This document shows positions 9,138-18,637 of a stretch of DNA of 54,726 bases, piece by piece. Below the pieces are notes generated by a model, which worked only from the letters and a program-made list of their open reading frames with translations, was not told the origin of the DNA and made no database searches. The position numbers were made by a program, and so were the translations under genes. Location of the stretch: the NCBI RefSeq assembly GCF_029946515.1, contig NZ_JARZHH010000074.1, forward strand, positions 1 through 54,726, given 5' to 3'. Numbering within the stretch: the stretch's first letter is position 1; each line of letters opens with the position of its first letter. Source of the stretch: Polyangium sp. 6x1. Its GTDB lineage: Bacteria; Myxococcota_A; Polyangia; Polyangiales; Polyangiaceae.

Positions 9138-9174
9138 CGCTCTCGCCTGCTTCCCTTTCGAGGGGGCGAGAGCG
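9138..9174 (+). promoter_or_regulatory. Leader hairpin with UUCG tetraloop before the protease gene
   Basis: A 10-bp perfect stem (CGCTCTCGCC at 9138-9147 with GGCGAGAGCG at 9165-9174) carries a second helix inside it: CCCT (9153-9156), loop TTCG (9157-9160) and AGGG (9161-9164), with a 5-nt bulge on the 5' side. UUCG loops are very stable in RNA. The structure ends 9 nt before the Shine-Dalgarno (GGTGGAGG, 9183-9190). There is no T-run, so it looks like a leader structure affecting translation or mRNA stability, and less like a terminator. Confidence 0.55.
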
Positions 9175-9196
9175 TCTCCTTTGGTGGAGGATTTTG

Positions 9197-12100
9197 ATGA
9201 AGCGCTCCGTTCGTTGTCTCACCATGCTCACGGCGCTGGTCGGTGCTTCCTTCGCGCACGCGAAGGAGCTGCCGAATTTCGATGCATTTTATCGTGCGCA
9301 GCCGGCGCCCTCCGGGACGCCGCGCATCTCGCGGTCTCCCCTCGGCGGACACGTCACGTCGGTGCATCCGCAGACGGGCGCGCCCACGTTCTTCTGGGCC
9401 GCGCGGGATCAGGCCGGCACGAAGGCGCTCGTCGCTTCCACGAAGCCCGACGTCGCCGCGCGCAAGGCGCTCGTCTCCGCGGCCGAGATGCTGAAACTGC
9501 CCGAGGCCGCCATCCAGGCCACGGTCGTGCGTGAAATTCACGATCGCGGCGCCGGCGGCGTCGTCGTGCGCCTCGGCCAGGAGATCGACGGCGTCGAGGT
9601 TTTCCGCGGCGGCGCGAGCGTCATGCTCGATCGCAGCCACCGCCTCGTGGCGGCCGCGAACAACCTCCACCCGGCCGGATTCGCCGGAAACAAGCGGGTC
9701 CCGCGCACGTTCGTCGTGACCCCCCAGGGCGCGCTCGCCAGCGCGTTCCGGGATTTCCACAAGGCCGATCTCCCCGCGGCGAACCTCGTCCCGCGCGGCG
9801 AAAAGGGCCGTTACCAGACCTTCGATCTCCTGCCCACGCAGGATCACGAGTTTGCCGGCCCCGCGCGCGTGAAGAAGGTGTACTTCCCGCTGCCGGATCG
9901 CCTCGTTCCCGCGTACTACCTCGAAATCCGCCCGCGCGAAGTGGGCGAGAAGGACGCGGGGCTCTACGCATACGTGATCGCGGCCGACGACGGTCGCGTC
10001 CTCTATCGGCAAAACCTCTCGCACGACGCGGTCTTCAATTATCGCGTCTGGGCCGACCAGAACGGCGACAAACGCCCCCTCGACGGCCCGCAGGCCGATT
10101 TCACGCCGCACCCGACGGGCCAGCCCGACGGCTCCGTGCCCCCGTTCATCGCGCCGGTGCTCGTGTCGATGGATGGGTTCAACAAGAACCCCCAGGGCAC
10201 GTTCGATCCGTGGTTGCCCTCCGGGGCGACCTCGACGTCCGGCAACAACGTCGACGCGTACGCCGACCACTACCAGCCGGACGGCTTCGGCAATGGCGAC
10301 ACGCGCCCGAGCGTGACGGCGCCCGGAGCGTTCGATCGGACCTACGACGTGAACGTCGCGCCGACGGCGAACCAGAACCAGATCATGGCCGCCGCCACGC
10401 AGCTCTTCTACGTGACGAACTGGCTGCACGATTACTGGTACGACTCGGGCTTCGACGAGGCCGCGGGCAACGCGCAGAAGAGCAACTACGGCCGCGGCGG
10501 CGTGGAGAACGATCCGCTCCTCGCCGAGGCGCAGGACGACGCGTTCAACAACCAGAGCCGCAACAACGCGAACATGCAGACGCCTGCGGACGGCGAGTCG
10601 CCGATCATGCAGATGTACCTCTGGTCGGGCGCGAGCGCGCGTAGCCTCACGACGAACCCCGGCGGCAAGGGCTACGGCACCGACATCGCCGAGTTCGGGC
10701 TGCAGGTGTTCAACACGACCGGCTCCCTCGCGCTCGTCGACGATCAGTCCACGACCACGACGAACGAGACGCCCGGCACCTTCACGGACGGCTGCCAGTC
10801 CATCAAGAACAACGTGGCCGGCAAGATCGTCCTCATCGATCGCGGCGCCTGCACGTTCAAGCAGAAGGCCGTGAACGCACAGGCCGCGGGCGCGATCGGC
10901 ATGATCCTCGCGAACAACGCCGACGAGCCCGCGCCGCCCTACATGCCGAACGGGCAGCCGAACGGGAACGTGAACATCCCCGTCCTGTCCGTCACGCTGG
11001 CCTCGGGCAACGCCATCAAGCAGGCCATGATGGCCGGCGACGTGACGGCCACGATGGTCCGCTCAGCCGAGGGCGTCGAGCGCGACGGCACGATCGACAA
11101 CCACATCGTCGCGCACGAGTGGGGCCACTACCTGCACAACCGGCTCGCGTACTGCGGCGCCAACATGTGCGGCGGCATGGGCGAGGGCTGGGGCGACACG
11201 GTCGCGCTCCACATGACCCTGCGCGAGGGCGACGATCTCGACGGCGTCTTCGGCATGAGCGTCTACGCCACGGCGTCGCTCGGCGACAGCGGCTACTACG
11301 GCATCCGGCGTGTCCCGTACACGACCGACATGTCGAAGAACGGCCTGACCTACCGGCACATCGCCGACGGCGAGGCGCTGCCCGATCACCCGATGGCGGT
11401 GATCCCCGCGCCGAACTCCGAGGTGCACAACGCCGGCGAGGTGTGGGCGACGATGATGTTCGAGGCGACGGTCGCGCTCCTCAAGCGCAGCCAGGAGCCG
11501 GGCGCTCCCTACGACTTCGAAGGGGCTCGCCGGCGCATGGCCGACTACATCGTCGCGTCGCTGAAGATGGTCCCGCCGGACGCGACGTACCTCGAGCAGC
11601 GCGACGCGATCCTCGCGGCCGCGGCCGCGGTCGACGTGAAGGACATGGAGACCCTCGCCCAGGCCTTCGCCAAGCGCGGCGCGGGCTCGTGCGCGGTCTC
11701 GCCGCCGCGCGACTCGAACGACAACGTCGGCGTGGTCGAGAGCTTCGAGGTCAAGGCCGCGGTCTCCGATCTCACGAGCGGGCTCGACGACGCCGTCCAG
11801 TCCTGCGACTCCGACGGGCGCCTCGACGCCCAGGAGTCGGGCCGCGTGACGATCGAGCTCAAGAACACGGGCGTCGCGCCGATGACGGACGCGGTCGCGA
11901 GCGTGACGGCGCAGCAGGCGGGCATCTCGTTCCCGAACGGCACGCAGGTGCAGTTCGGCACGGTCCCGCCCTTCGGGACGGCGAAGGCCACGATCGACGT
12001 GGCCCTCGACGGCTCGGTCGCCGGCATCAGCTCGGTGAAGCTCGACGTCGCCGTGACGAGCGCCCAGACGTGCGAGCCCAAGTCGACGGTCGTCGAGGTG

Positions 12101-13207
12101 CCGTACATCAACTACGACAACGTGCCGGAGTCGGCCACGATCGAGAGCGCCGAGAGCGACATCGAGACGTGGACGGCGTCGGGCGACGGCGCCGATCGGG
12201 TCTGGAGCCGCATCCAGAACGGACCGCCGAACCACGTGTTCTACGGCGTGGACTCGGGCAGCCTGACCGACACCTCGTTCGAGTCGCCGGTGATCATGGC
12301 GGGCCCGGGGCCGCTCACGATCACGATGAAGCACCGTCACGAGTTCGAGGTGGGTCCGCCGCCGCAGGGGGGTGGGCAGCTCAACTACGACGGCGCGGTC
12401 ATCGAGGTCTCGACGGACGGCGGCCAGAGCTGGCAGGACGCGGCCCAGTTCGCGAACGTGCCCTACACCGGCCAGATCACGAACGTCTCCGACAACCCGC
12501 TTGGTAACCGTCAGGGCTTCACCAACCGGAACGCGGCGTGGCCGGGCTTCAGCTCGATGACGCTGAACTTCGGCACCTCGCTCGCGGGCAAGGCGTTCAA
12601 GCTGCGCTTCCGGATCGGCACCGATCCGGCGGCCGGCGCGTACGGCTGGGAGATCGACGACATCGACGTGCAGGGCGCGACGAACAAGCCCTTCGCGTCG
12701 ATCGTGGAGGACAGCACGAGCTGCGTGGGCCTGCCCGTCGCGAACGCCGGCGAGGACCTCGTGGTGTCGGGCGGTGATTCGGTCGCGCTCGATGGTTCGA
12801 AGAGCAACGATCCGGACGGCGAGCCGCTCACGTACAAGTGGACGCAGACGGCCGGGCCCGAGGTCGCGCTCACGGCCGCCAACGAGCCGAAGCCCACGTT
12901 CGTCGCGCCGGACACGCAGGTCGAGCTCAGGCTCACGTTCCAGCTCACCGTCTCCGACGGCAAGGGCCTGGCGAGCGATCTCGTGAACGTGACCGTTCAG
13001 CCGGGGTCGAGCGGCAACGGCCCGGCCACCGGCTCGGGCACGGGCGGCAACACGGGCGCCGGCGGCGGCCCGATCATCGTCGACGAGGGCGGCTGCGGCT
13101 GCGCCGTCGTCGGTGACGAGCAGAAGAGCCCGGTCGTGCCTGCGGCGGCGGCCCTCGGCATGATCGGCGCGGTGTTCGCGCGGCTGCGTCGTCGGAACCG
13201 CAAGTAA
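9197..13207 (+). CDS. Secreted M36 (fungalysin-like) metalloprotease with PA and PKD-type domains and MYXO-CTERM-like tail
   Basis: A 1336-aa protease precursor. ATG at 9197 follows GGTGGAGG by 6 nt; a TTG just before it is not needed. In order: signal peptide (about 1-22), a propeptide-like region (about 40-260), the M36 catalytic region interrupted by a PA domain (about 500-620), and zinc motif HEWGH (His640, Glu641, His644) with a likely third ligand at Glu748 in NAGEVW. A region of beta domains follows, then a PKD-like domain (about 1178-1270) and a Gly-Thr-rich linker. The tail GGCGCAV plus a hydrophobic segment and Arg-rich end matches the MYXO-CTERM type of sorting signal, which suggests processing and display at the outer surface. 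It probably degrades proteins of prey or matrix, but this is inference. Confidence 0.92.
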   Translation: MKRSVRCLTMLTALVGASFAHAKELPNFDAFYRAQPAPSGTPRISRSPLGGHVTSVHPQTGAPTFFWAARDQAGTKALVASTKPDVAARKALVSAAEMLKLPEAAIQATVVREIHDRGAGGVVVRLGQEIDGVEVFRGGASVMLDRSHRLVAAANNLHPAGFAGNKRVPRTFVVTPQGALASAFRDFHKADLPAANLVPRGEKGRYQTFDLLPTQDHEFAGPARVKKVYFPLPDRLVPAYYLEIRPREVGEKDAGLYAYVIAADDGRVLYRQNLSHDAVFNYRVWADQNGDKRPLDGPQADFTPHPTGQPDGSVPPFIAPVLVSMDGFNKNPQGTFDPWLPSGATSTSGNNVDAYADHYQPDGFGNGDTRPSVTAPGAFDRTYDVNVAPTANQNQIMAAATQLFYVTNWLHDYWYDSGFDEAAGNAQKSNYGRGGVENDPLLAEAQDDAFNNQSRNNANMQTPADGESPIMQMYLWSGASARSLTTNPGGKGYGTDIAEFGLQVFNTTGSLALVDDQSTTTTNETPGTFTDGCQSIKNNVAGKIVLIDRGACTFKQKAVNAQAAGAIGMILANNADEPAPPYMPNGQPNGNVNIPVLSVTLASGNAIKQAMMAGDVTATMVRSAEGVERDGTIDNHIVAHEWGHYLHNRLAYCGANMCGGMGEGWGDTVALHMTLREGDDLDGVFGMSVYATASLGDSGYYGIRRVPYTTDMSKNGLTYRHIADGEALPDHPMAVIPAPNSEVHNAGEVWATMMFEATVALLKRSQEPGAPYDFEGARRRMADYIVASLKMVPPDATYLEQRDAILAAAAAVDVKDMETLAQAFAKRGAGSCAVSPPRDSNDNVGVVESFEVKAAVSDLTSGLDDAVQSCDSDGRLDAQESGRVTIELKNTGVAPMTDAVASVTAQQAGISFPNGTQVQFGTVPPFGTAKATIDVALDGSVAGISSVKLDVAVTSAQTCEPKSTVVEVPYINYDNVPESATIESAESDIETWTASGDGADRVWSRIQNGPPNHVFYGVDSGSLTDTSFESPVIMAGPGPLTITMKHRHEFEVGPPPQGGGQLNYDGAVIEVSTDGGQSWQDAAQFANVPYTGQITNVSDNPLGNRQGFTNRNAAWPGFSSMTLNFGTSLAGKAFKLRFRIGTDPAAGAYGWEIDDIDVQGATNKPFASIVEDSTSCVGLPVANAGEDLVVSGGDSVALDGSKSNDPDGEPLTYKWTQTAGPEVALTAANEPKPTFVAPDTQVELRLTFQLTVSDGKGLASDLVNVTVQPGSSGNGPATGSGTGGNTGAGGGPIIVDEGGCGCAVVGDEQKSPVVPAAAALGMIGAVFARLRRRNRK

Positions 13208-13211
13208 TCCG

Positions 13212-14012
13212 TCACGGACTGGAGGCGGCGGCCCTCTCGGCTGCTGCCTCCAGCGCCTTCTGCCAGTCCCCCCGCATCGAAGCGCTCACCGTGTGCCCCA
13301 CGCCGGGGTAGGTGGTGAGCTCCGCCGAAAAGCCCACCGCGACGAGCGCGCGCACGGTCTCGGTCGCGCCGGAGAGCGGCACCATCGCATCCGCGTCGCC
13401 GTGGAACGCGTGGACCTTCGGGGCGAGTTTTCCCATGGGCCACGCGCTCGGGTAGAGCGGCGGCGCGAGCAAGCCGGCGAGGGGAAGCGCCTCGCCGACG
13501 CGCTCGGGGTGCTTCACTGCGAGCGTGAAGCTCAGCATCCCTCCCTGGGAAAACCCGGTCACGATCGGCCGTCCCCGCGTCGGCTTCGTTCGTTCGAGCT
13601 CTTCGAGCATCGTCGCGAGCCCGTCCGCCGCGAGCGCCGTGCCCTCCGCGAGCTTCGCCGGATCCCGACGCGCGAGCGGGAACCAAGAGAAGCCGTCTCC
13701 GTGCGGCGAGGTCCCGTACGGAACGACGACCCGCATGCGGCCTTCGATCCGATCGAACAGCCGAACGAACGACTCCGGACGATCGCCGAGCCCGTGGATC
13801 GCCACGACGAGCGGCAGCCGTTCGGTCGCGGCGGCGCCGCCCGTCACGCGTTCGAGGTAGCGGATCCCGGCGGCTTCCGTCGGCCCGGATGCGGGCTTCG
13901 CTTCCGTCTTCGGGGCTGCGCTGCCCGGCGGAGGCTCGGGCGGCGCGTCTCGCCCGCACGCGGGCGCGAACAGCACGAGCGCGACGAGGACGGCGCCCGC
14001 CCCGCGGATCAT
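13212..14012 (-). CDS. Lipoprotein alpha/beta-hydrolase (phospholipase/carboxylesterase type)
   Basis: A 266-aa protein with a signal peptide and lipobox (LFAPAC, Cys19), a Pro-rich linker, then a compact alpha/beta-hydrolase. The catalytic triad is readable: nucleophile Ser155 in GFSQGG, Asp208 in HGDADAMVP and His240 in GVGH. The oxyanion region is AIHGLGD. This layout fits the phospholipase/carboxylesterase (YpfH/Est) group. The ATG at 14012 overlaps the stop of the upstream 1151-aa membrane protein gene by 4 nt (ATGA), so the two are translationally coupled. It is convergent with the M36 protease gene, only 4 bp apart. The substrate is unknown; a surface or periplasmic ester is likely from the lipid anchor. 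Confidence 0.85.
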   Translation of the reverse strand: MIRGAGAVLVALVLFAPACGRDAPPEPPPGSAAPKTEAKPASGPTEAAGIRYLERVTGGAAATERLPLVVAIHGLGDRPESFVRLFDRIEGRMRVVVPYGTSPHGDGFSWFPLARRDPAKLAEGTALAADGLATMLEELERTKPTRGRPIVTGFSQGGMLSFTLAVKHPERVGEALPLAGLLAPPLYPSAWPMGKLAPKVHAFHGDADAMVPLSGATETVRALVAVGFSAELTTYPGVGHTVSASMRGDWQKALEAAAERAAASSP

Positions 14013-17000
14013 GCCGAGGCCAGGCGCGCGGCCCGCTCCCGTTCGCGCATCGGCGGCGGCAGGATCGACGCGCCGAACAGCACGCGCCGCGGCGCCTCGC
14101 CCGCGACCTCCTCGCGCCACGACAGGGCCCACTCGGCCCAGGGGATGTGCTGATCCCGGAACAGGATCTTCCGCAAATCGAGCGGCTTGGGCTCGATCGC
14201 CGGGCGCTCGCCGCGGAGCGTGGGAGCCGCGAGCGGGCCGCTGAAGCCGGCGTCGAGCGTGTAGATCACCTCGGTCCGGTAGCCCTCGCCCGGCCAGAGC
14301 ACGAGGCCCTCGTCGGCGATGTCGTACGGCACGTCGTCGCCGAGCGCGGCGCGGATCTGCTCGCGCACGAGGTCCACGCCCGCCATGCGGTAAAACCCGG
14401 CGATCGCGTTCTCGAACAGGATGCGATCCGGCCCGTCGAGCGCGTCGACGAACCCCGGCTCGGTCACGCTCGCCACGACGAGCCCGCTCTGCTCCTCGAA
14501 CGCGATCACGGCCTTCGCCCTGGAGACCGCGTCGCACGCGAGCTCGAGGCGCAGCCGGTTCGATCCGAGCTCGACGCTCTGCACGGTGATGGCGCCGGCG
14601 CGGAAGCGGGGGCAGGCGGCGAGCAGCCCGCTCACCTCGCGATCGACCGCGCGCCGCACGGTCTCGCGCAGATCGTCGAGCTGCTCCTGCAGGCCGCGCA
14701 GTGAGCCGTGTCCGCGCTCGATGCCGCGGGACTCGTCGAGCTCGGCCCGCCGCGCGGCGCGCCGAAGCTTCCCGTACAGCTTGGGCAACGTGCCCGAGTG
14801 AAAGCCTGGGCGCATGAGCGTGCCGACGGTCTCGCCTTGGTGACCGATGGGCACGGGCCCTAGATTTTTCGCGCGGTTCTCACGGTAAAGGCGGAAGTTT
14901 TCCTTGAACTCCCACACGAGGAAGCCGAACACGCTCGGGAAGAGGAAGACCGTGGTCGCCGCGATCGTCCCGCCGATCACCGGGCCGAGCGGGGCGAGCG
15001 CGTGGTTCATGACCGTCAGCATCTCCGCGAGCTGCTGGATCAGCATCTTCTGCGCGACCGTGACCACCGGGAAATGCTTCACCGGGTTGATCTCGGGCTC
15101 GATGAGCAGCGTGATGTAGAGCCGGATCACGTACGCCACGAAGAACCACACGAGCCCGAGCCCGGCCTTCAGCGGGATCGTGGCGCGCTTGTCGCCCTCG
15201 CGGAAGCGCAGGAATTCGTCGACGCGGTAGAGCGTGCGCTCCGAGAGCTCCAGCATCGCGCGGAAGACGCCCATCACGAGCCGCAAGAGCCCCGGCAGCG
15301 CGCGCCCCTTCAGCGCCTCCCAGCCGAGCGCGATCTGATCGAACACGACCTCCTGCGCCACGAGGCCCGCGCGCGTGTTGAGCAGCACGCTCGCCGCGAC
15401 GAACACGCCGGCCGCGCCGAGGGGCCCGATCACGCCGGGCACGTCGCGCAGCGGCGTGGCCATGTAGAGGATCGTCGCGACCACGAGCGGCATGAGCACG
15501 TACCGCGCGATCGCACGGGCGAGGCCACTCTCCAGCACGCGCCGGATCGGCCCGAGGGAGAAGACCCACCGCGGCAGGCGCACGAAGACGGCGGCGAGCG
15601 CGTGGCCGAGGATCGACAGGAGCCGCATCGCCCCCGCGCGCAGCGCTTCGCTGTGGATGAGCCCGAAGAGCACGACCGTCATCACGAGCAAGGACGCCGT
15701 GCTCACGAGGTGCGGCGGCGAGAAGCCGAGCGCCTTCGCGGCCGGCCCGACCATGTGCTGCAAACCCTCCAGCACCACGAACGCGCCGCCGGCCGGCAGG
15801 ATCACGAAGAGCGTGACGAGCCGGCCGAGCTTCGTGCCGAAGAACACGCTCGACACCTTCTGCAAGGCGCGCAGGTACACCTCGCCGCGGCGGTAGACGC
15901 CGTCGAGCGAGACGTCGAGCGCCTTGTCAGCGAGCAGCAGCGGATCGCCGCGCACGAGCTCACCGGGGAGCCCGACGTCGCCCATCTTGAGCTGACTGCG
16001 GGAGAGCGCGTCGCGGAGCTGCCCGATGCTCAAGAATCCGCGCGTCACCACCTGATCGCAGAGCTCCTCGACGAGCTTCTTGCGCGCCACGCGCTCGGGC
16101 ACGCTCGCGGGCCGGAGCCCCACGCCGTCGAGCGTCCCCTCGATGACGGGCCGGAGCGTCTTGCGCACGTTGTCCTCGGCCCGGCGCACCGCCATCCGCA
16201 AGAGCCGCGCGATGAGCCTTCGATCCGCGGACGGCATCTCCACGTGCCGCAGCTTTTGCAGCGCGCTCCGGAGGTGCCGCGCGATCTTGAGCGGCCGCGT
16301 CGCCGGTAGCTTCCGCACGATCGGGCGATCCCCGAGCGAGAGCGCCCACGTCACGAGATCGACCGCCGACGCCCCGCGCTCGTGCGCCACGCAGGCCCGC
16401 TGCAGATCGTAGAGCAGCCGCGCCTCGACCGGGTACCGGAGCGCCTGCCGTTCGCTCGCCGTCACCGCGAGCGGCATCAGCGACGAGGTCCACGGCACCC
16501 GCGGCGCGCTCTCCGCGCTCTCGCCGGGGCCCACGAGCGCCGCATCGAGCCGCGCCCCGAGCGCGTCGAGATCCCGCTGCACCTGGGCGCGCAGCTTCAC
16601 CTGCTGGTCCTCGCCCGCCGCGGGCATCGCCGCGAGCAGCGAGAGCGCGGCCCGCACGTGGTTGCCCTCGGCGCGCGCCTTCTCGGCCTGCACCACGAGC
16701 TTCTGCGCCCCTGCGACCGTCGTCGCGCGTCGCGACAGGAACGCGGGCAGCACGTCGAGCGCGGGGAGGGCCGAGTACGTGGGCGTCGTCGACTCCTTGC
16801 CGAACGGCGCGTCCGTCGGATCGGCCGCGCCCTCGGGCCGGCAGCCCGCGAGCAGCGCGCGGGCGTCCACGTCCCCGCCGATCACGGAGAGCGCCCGCGA
16901 CGTGTCCCGCAGCGTCGGAAACGTCCTCGCCACGAGGCGCGGGGCAAAGTGATGGAGCTCGAGGAAGAGCGCCGCGAACTCGGTGTACACCTCGGCGTCG

Positions 17001-17464
17001 TCGCCGGGGGGCAGGAGCAGATCGTCGGCCCGCAAGACGCGCCGGATCTCGTCGAACTCCGTCTGCCCGATCCGATCGATCCGCGCCCGGATCGCCGCCT
17101 CGTCGAGCGCGCCCCTTCGCCGCGCGGCCTCGAGCGCGAGGTGCACGTGCCCGTGGAACGCCCCGCGCCAGATCCGCGTCAGCACCTCGGCCGGCGACGC
17201 ATCGAGGATCTCCGAGCCCTTCGGCCGGGGCAGGAGCACCACGTGCTCGGGCAGCTTCGCTCCGACGGCGCCGAGCTCCGCGGCCGGCACGAGCGCGAAG
17301 AGCTCGTCCCGCGCGAGCGCGTAACACGACGGATGCGGCACTTGCAGCCCGATGCCCACGATCCGCCGGTGGCGCTTGATCACGCGGGCGACGAGGCGAC
17401 TGTCCACCACGAGCGTCCCGGTCTCCGCGCTTCGCAGGCTTCGCTCGATGGGGGTCGTATCCAT
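14009..17464 (-). CDS. Large multi-domain membrane protein of unknown function
   Basis: A 1151-aa protein I do not recognise. The first half (to about residue 550) is soluble, helical and charged, with a run of Leu/Arg-rich helices. The middle (about 555-875) has around six strong membrane segments, for example LVTLFVILPAGGAFVVLEGL, LLVMTVVLFGLIHS, YVLMPLVVATILYMATPL, LVWFFVAYVIRLYITLLI and TIAATTVFLFPSVFGFLVW. The last 270 residues are a soluble domain. There are no Walker, kinase, glycosyltransferase or protease motifs. A TTG four codons earlier is possible, but the ATG at 17464 is preferred. The downstream lipoprotein esterase gene overlaps its stop by 4 nt, which suggests a shared envelope function. 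Confidence 0.8.
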   Translation of the reverse strand: MDTTPIERSLRSAETGTLVVDSRLVARVIKRHRRIVGIGLQVPHPSCYALARDELFALVPAAELGAVGAKLPEHVVLLPRPKGSEILDASPAEVLTRIWRGAFHGHVHLALEAARRRGALDEAAIRARIDRIGQTEFDEIRRVLRADDLLLPPGDDAEVYTEFAALFLELHHFAPRLVARTFPTLRDTSRALSVIGGDVDARALLAGCRPEGAADPTDAPFGKESTTPTYSALPALDVLPAFLSRRATTVAGAQKLVVQAEKARAEGNHVRAALSLLAAMPAAGEDQQVKLRAQVQRDLDALGARLDAALVGPGESAESAPRVPWTSSLMPLAVTASERQALRYPVEARLLYDLQRACVAHERGASAVDLVTWALSLGDRPIVRKLPATRPLKIARHLRSALQKLRHVEMPSADRRLIARLLRMAVRRAEDNVRKTLRPVIEGTLDGVGLRPASVPERVARKKLVEELCDQVVTRGFLSIGQLRDALSRSQLKMGDVGLPGELVRGDPLLLADKALDVSLDGVYRRGEVYLRALQKVSSVFFGTKLGRLVTLFVILPAGGAFVVLEGLQHMVGPAAKALGFSPPHLVSTASLLVMTVVLFGLIHSEALRAGAMRLLSILGHALAAVFVRLPRWVFSLGPIRRVLESGLARAIARYVLMPLVVATILYMATPLRDVPGVIGPLGAAGVFVAASVLLNTRAGLVAQEVVFDQIALGWEALKGRALPGLLRLVMGVFRAMLELSERTLYRVDEFLRFREGDKRATIPLKAGLGLVWFFVAYVIRLYITLLIEPEINPVKHFPVVTVAQKMLIQQLAEMLTVMNHALAPLGPVIGGTIAATTVFLFPSVFGFLVWEFKENFRLYRENRAKNLGPVPIGHQGETVGTLMRPGFHSGTLPKLYGKLRRAARRAELDESRGIERGHGSLRGLQEQLDDLRETVRRAVDREVSGLLAACPRFRAGAITVQSVELGSNRLRLELACDAVSRAKAVIAFEEQSGLVVASVTEPGFVDALDGPDRILFENAIAGFYRMAGVDLVREQIRAALGDDVPYDIADEGLVLWPGEGYRTEVIYTLDAGFSGPLAAPTLRGERPAIEPKPLDLRKILFRDQHIPWAEWALSWREEVAGEAPRRVLFGASILPPPMRERERAARLASA

Positions 17465-17731
17465 GCGCAAGAGCAAGAGCGACGGGGACGATGGGGCGTT
17501 GGGCCCCGGGATCCCGAGCGCCGCGCTCGTGCCCCCTTACACCACGCGGCGCGCAGGTACAACGACCCGGGCGGAAGGCAATTTGCCGTCCGGGGCTCCC
17601 CGACTTCGGGAGACACGGTGGGCCCGGCTCTCGTTCGGCGCCGCGGGGCCTCATGGCCACGACGGCGCTGGCGCGTGGATCTCGGCTCTGGCCGGAGCGA
17701 GCGAGCGGCGCCTTGGAAGAGGAGACGACGC

Positions 17732-18352
17732 ATGGCTCACGCATTCCATCGGTCCTTCCGCCGGGCCTTCATGTTGCTCGGGCTCGCGTGCGCGGGCGCT
17801 TGGGGCTGCGGCACGGAGGCGGGGCAGCACCGTCCGGGTCAGACCACGGAGGAGGCCTCGGAGCCGCTCTCGGACGGACAGATTTTGGCCGTCGTGGCGA
17901 CCATCGATCAAGGCGAGATCACGAACGCGGAGACGGCGCGGATCCGGGCCACGAACGACTCGGTCCGCAACTTTGCGGAGCACATGGACGCCGCGCATCG
18001 AGAGAACGAGACGCGCATCCAGGGGCTCCAGGCGAAGCTCCGGGTCAAGCAGGAGGGGAGCGAGATGCAGTCGAACCTGCGCCGCCAGGCCGAGCGCACG
18101 GCCGAGGTGCTCCGGACCACGCCGGCGAACAAGTTCGACGTCGCCTACCTCGACGCGCAGATCGCCATGCACCAGCGCGCGATCACCCTCTTCGATGCGC
18201 AGCTCATCCCGAACGCCGAATCGACGGACCTCCAGACCTTCCTGCGCGACCTGCGCCCCTCCCTGGTCCAGCACCTCGGGCAGGCGCGGCAGCTCCGCAA
18301 TCGCTTCCCGGCGCCCACGGGCAACGAGATTCCGAGCCGCCGAGGCCGATAA
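17732..18352 (+). CDS. DUF4142 lipoprotein
   Basis: A 206-aa protein with a signal peptide and lipobox (AGAWGCG), a short Thr/Glu-rich linker and a helical DUF4142 domain (about residues 45-190). It has the family's typical features: L-S-D-G-Q-I-L-A-V-V, a helical pair with FAEHM, and the C-terminal hydrophilic helix with FDVAYLDAQIAMHQRAITLFD. DUF4142 proteins are ferritin-like helical bundles of unknown role, exported and often stress-linked. The ATG at 17732 has GAGGAG nearby upstream. A 14-bp hairpin begins 19 bp beyond the stop. The gene is divergent from the 1151-aa membrane protein gene with about 270 bp between the starts. Confidence 0.88.
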   Translation: MAHAFHRSFRRAFMLLGLACAGAWGCGTEAGQHRPGQTTEEASEPLSDGQILAVVATIDQGEITNAETARIRATNDSVRNFAEHMDAAHRENETRIQGLQAKLRVKQEGSEMQSNLRRQAERTAEVLRTTPANKFDVAYLDAQIAMHQRAITLFDAQLIPNAESTDLQTFLRDLRPSLVQHLGQARQLRNRFPAPTGNEIPSRRGR

Positions 18353-18371
18353 ACACGAAATATCTCCCGAG

Positions 18372-18406
18372 CGCCCAGATCGGACAGGGTACGTCCGATC
18401 TGGGCG
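18372..18406 (+). terminator. Perfect 14-bp stem-loop after the DUF4142 gene
   Basis: CGCCCAGATCGGAC (18372-18385) pairs perfectly with GTCCGATCTGGGCG (18393-18406) around a 7-nt loop, 19 bp after the DUF4142 stop codon. No T-run follows, so either Rho-assisted termination or 3'-end protection fits better than a classical intrinsic terminator. The rest of 18353-18637 shows no gene. Confidence 0.6.
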
Positions 18407-18637
18407 TCGATTTCGGACGGCCGCCCGCCATTGCATGATAATCTCGCCTGTGGCTGGCGTCACGGACGGGGCCCCGAGGCCATCGGGCTCGCCGCGGCCG
18501 ATCGTGGCCTCGCTCGTCCCACGCCCGGGGGGCCACCTCTTTCTTTTCTGGCCACGCCTGCGAAGGAATGGATGCGATGCTTGTCTTGACAAACTCTTGC
18601 CACGGCTTTTTTTCGCCGGCCGTGCGGTGGACGCGCC

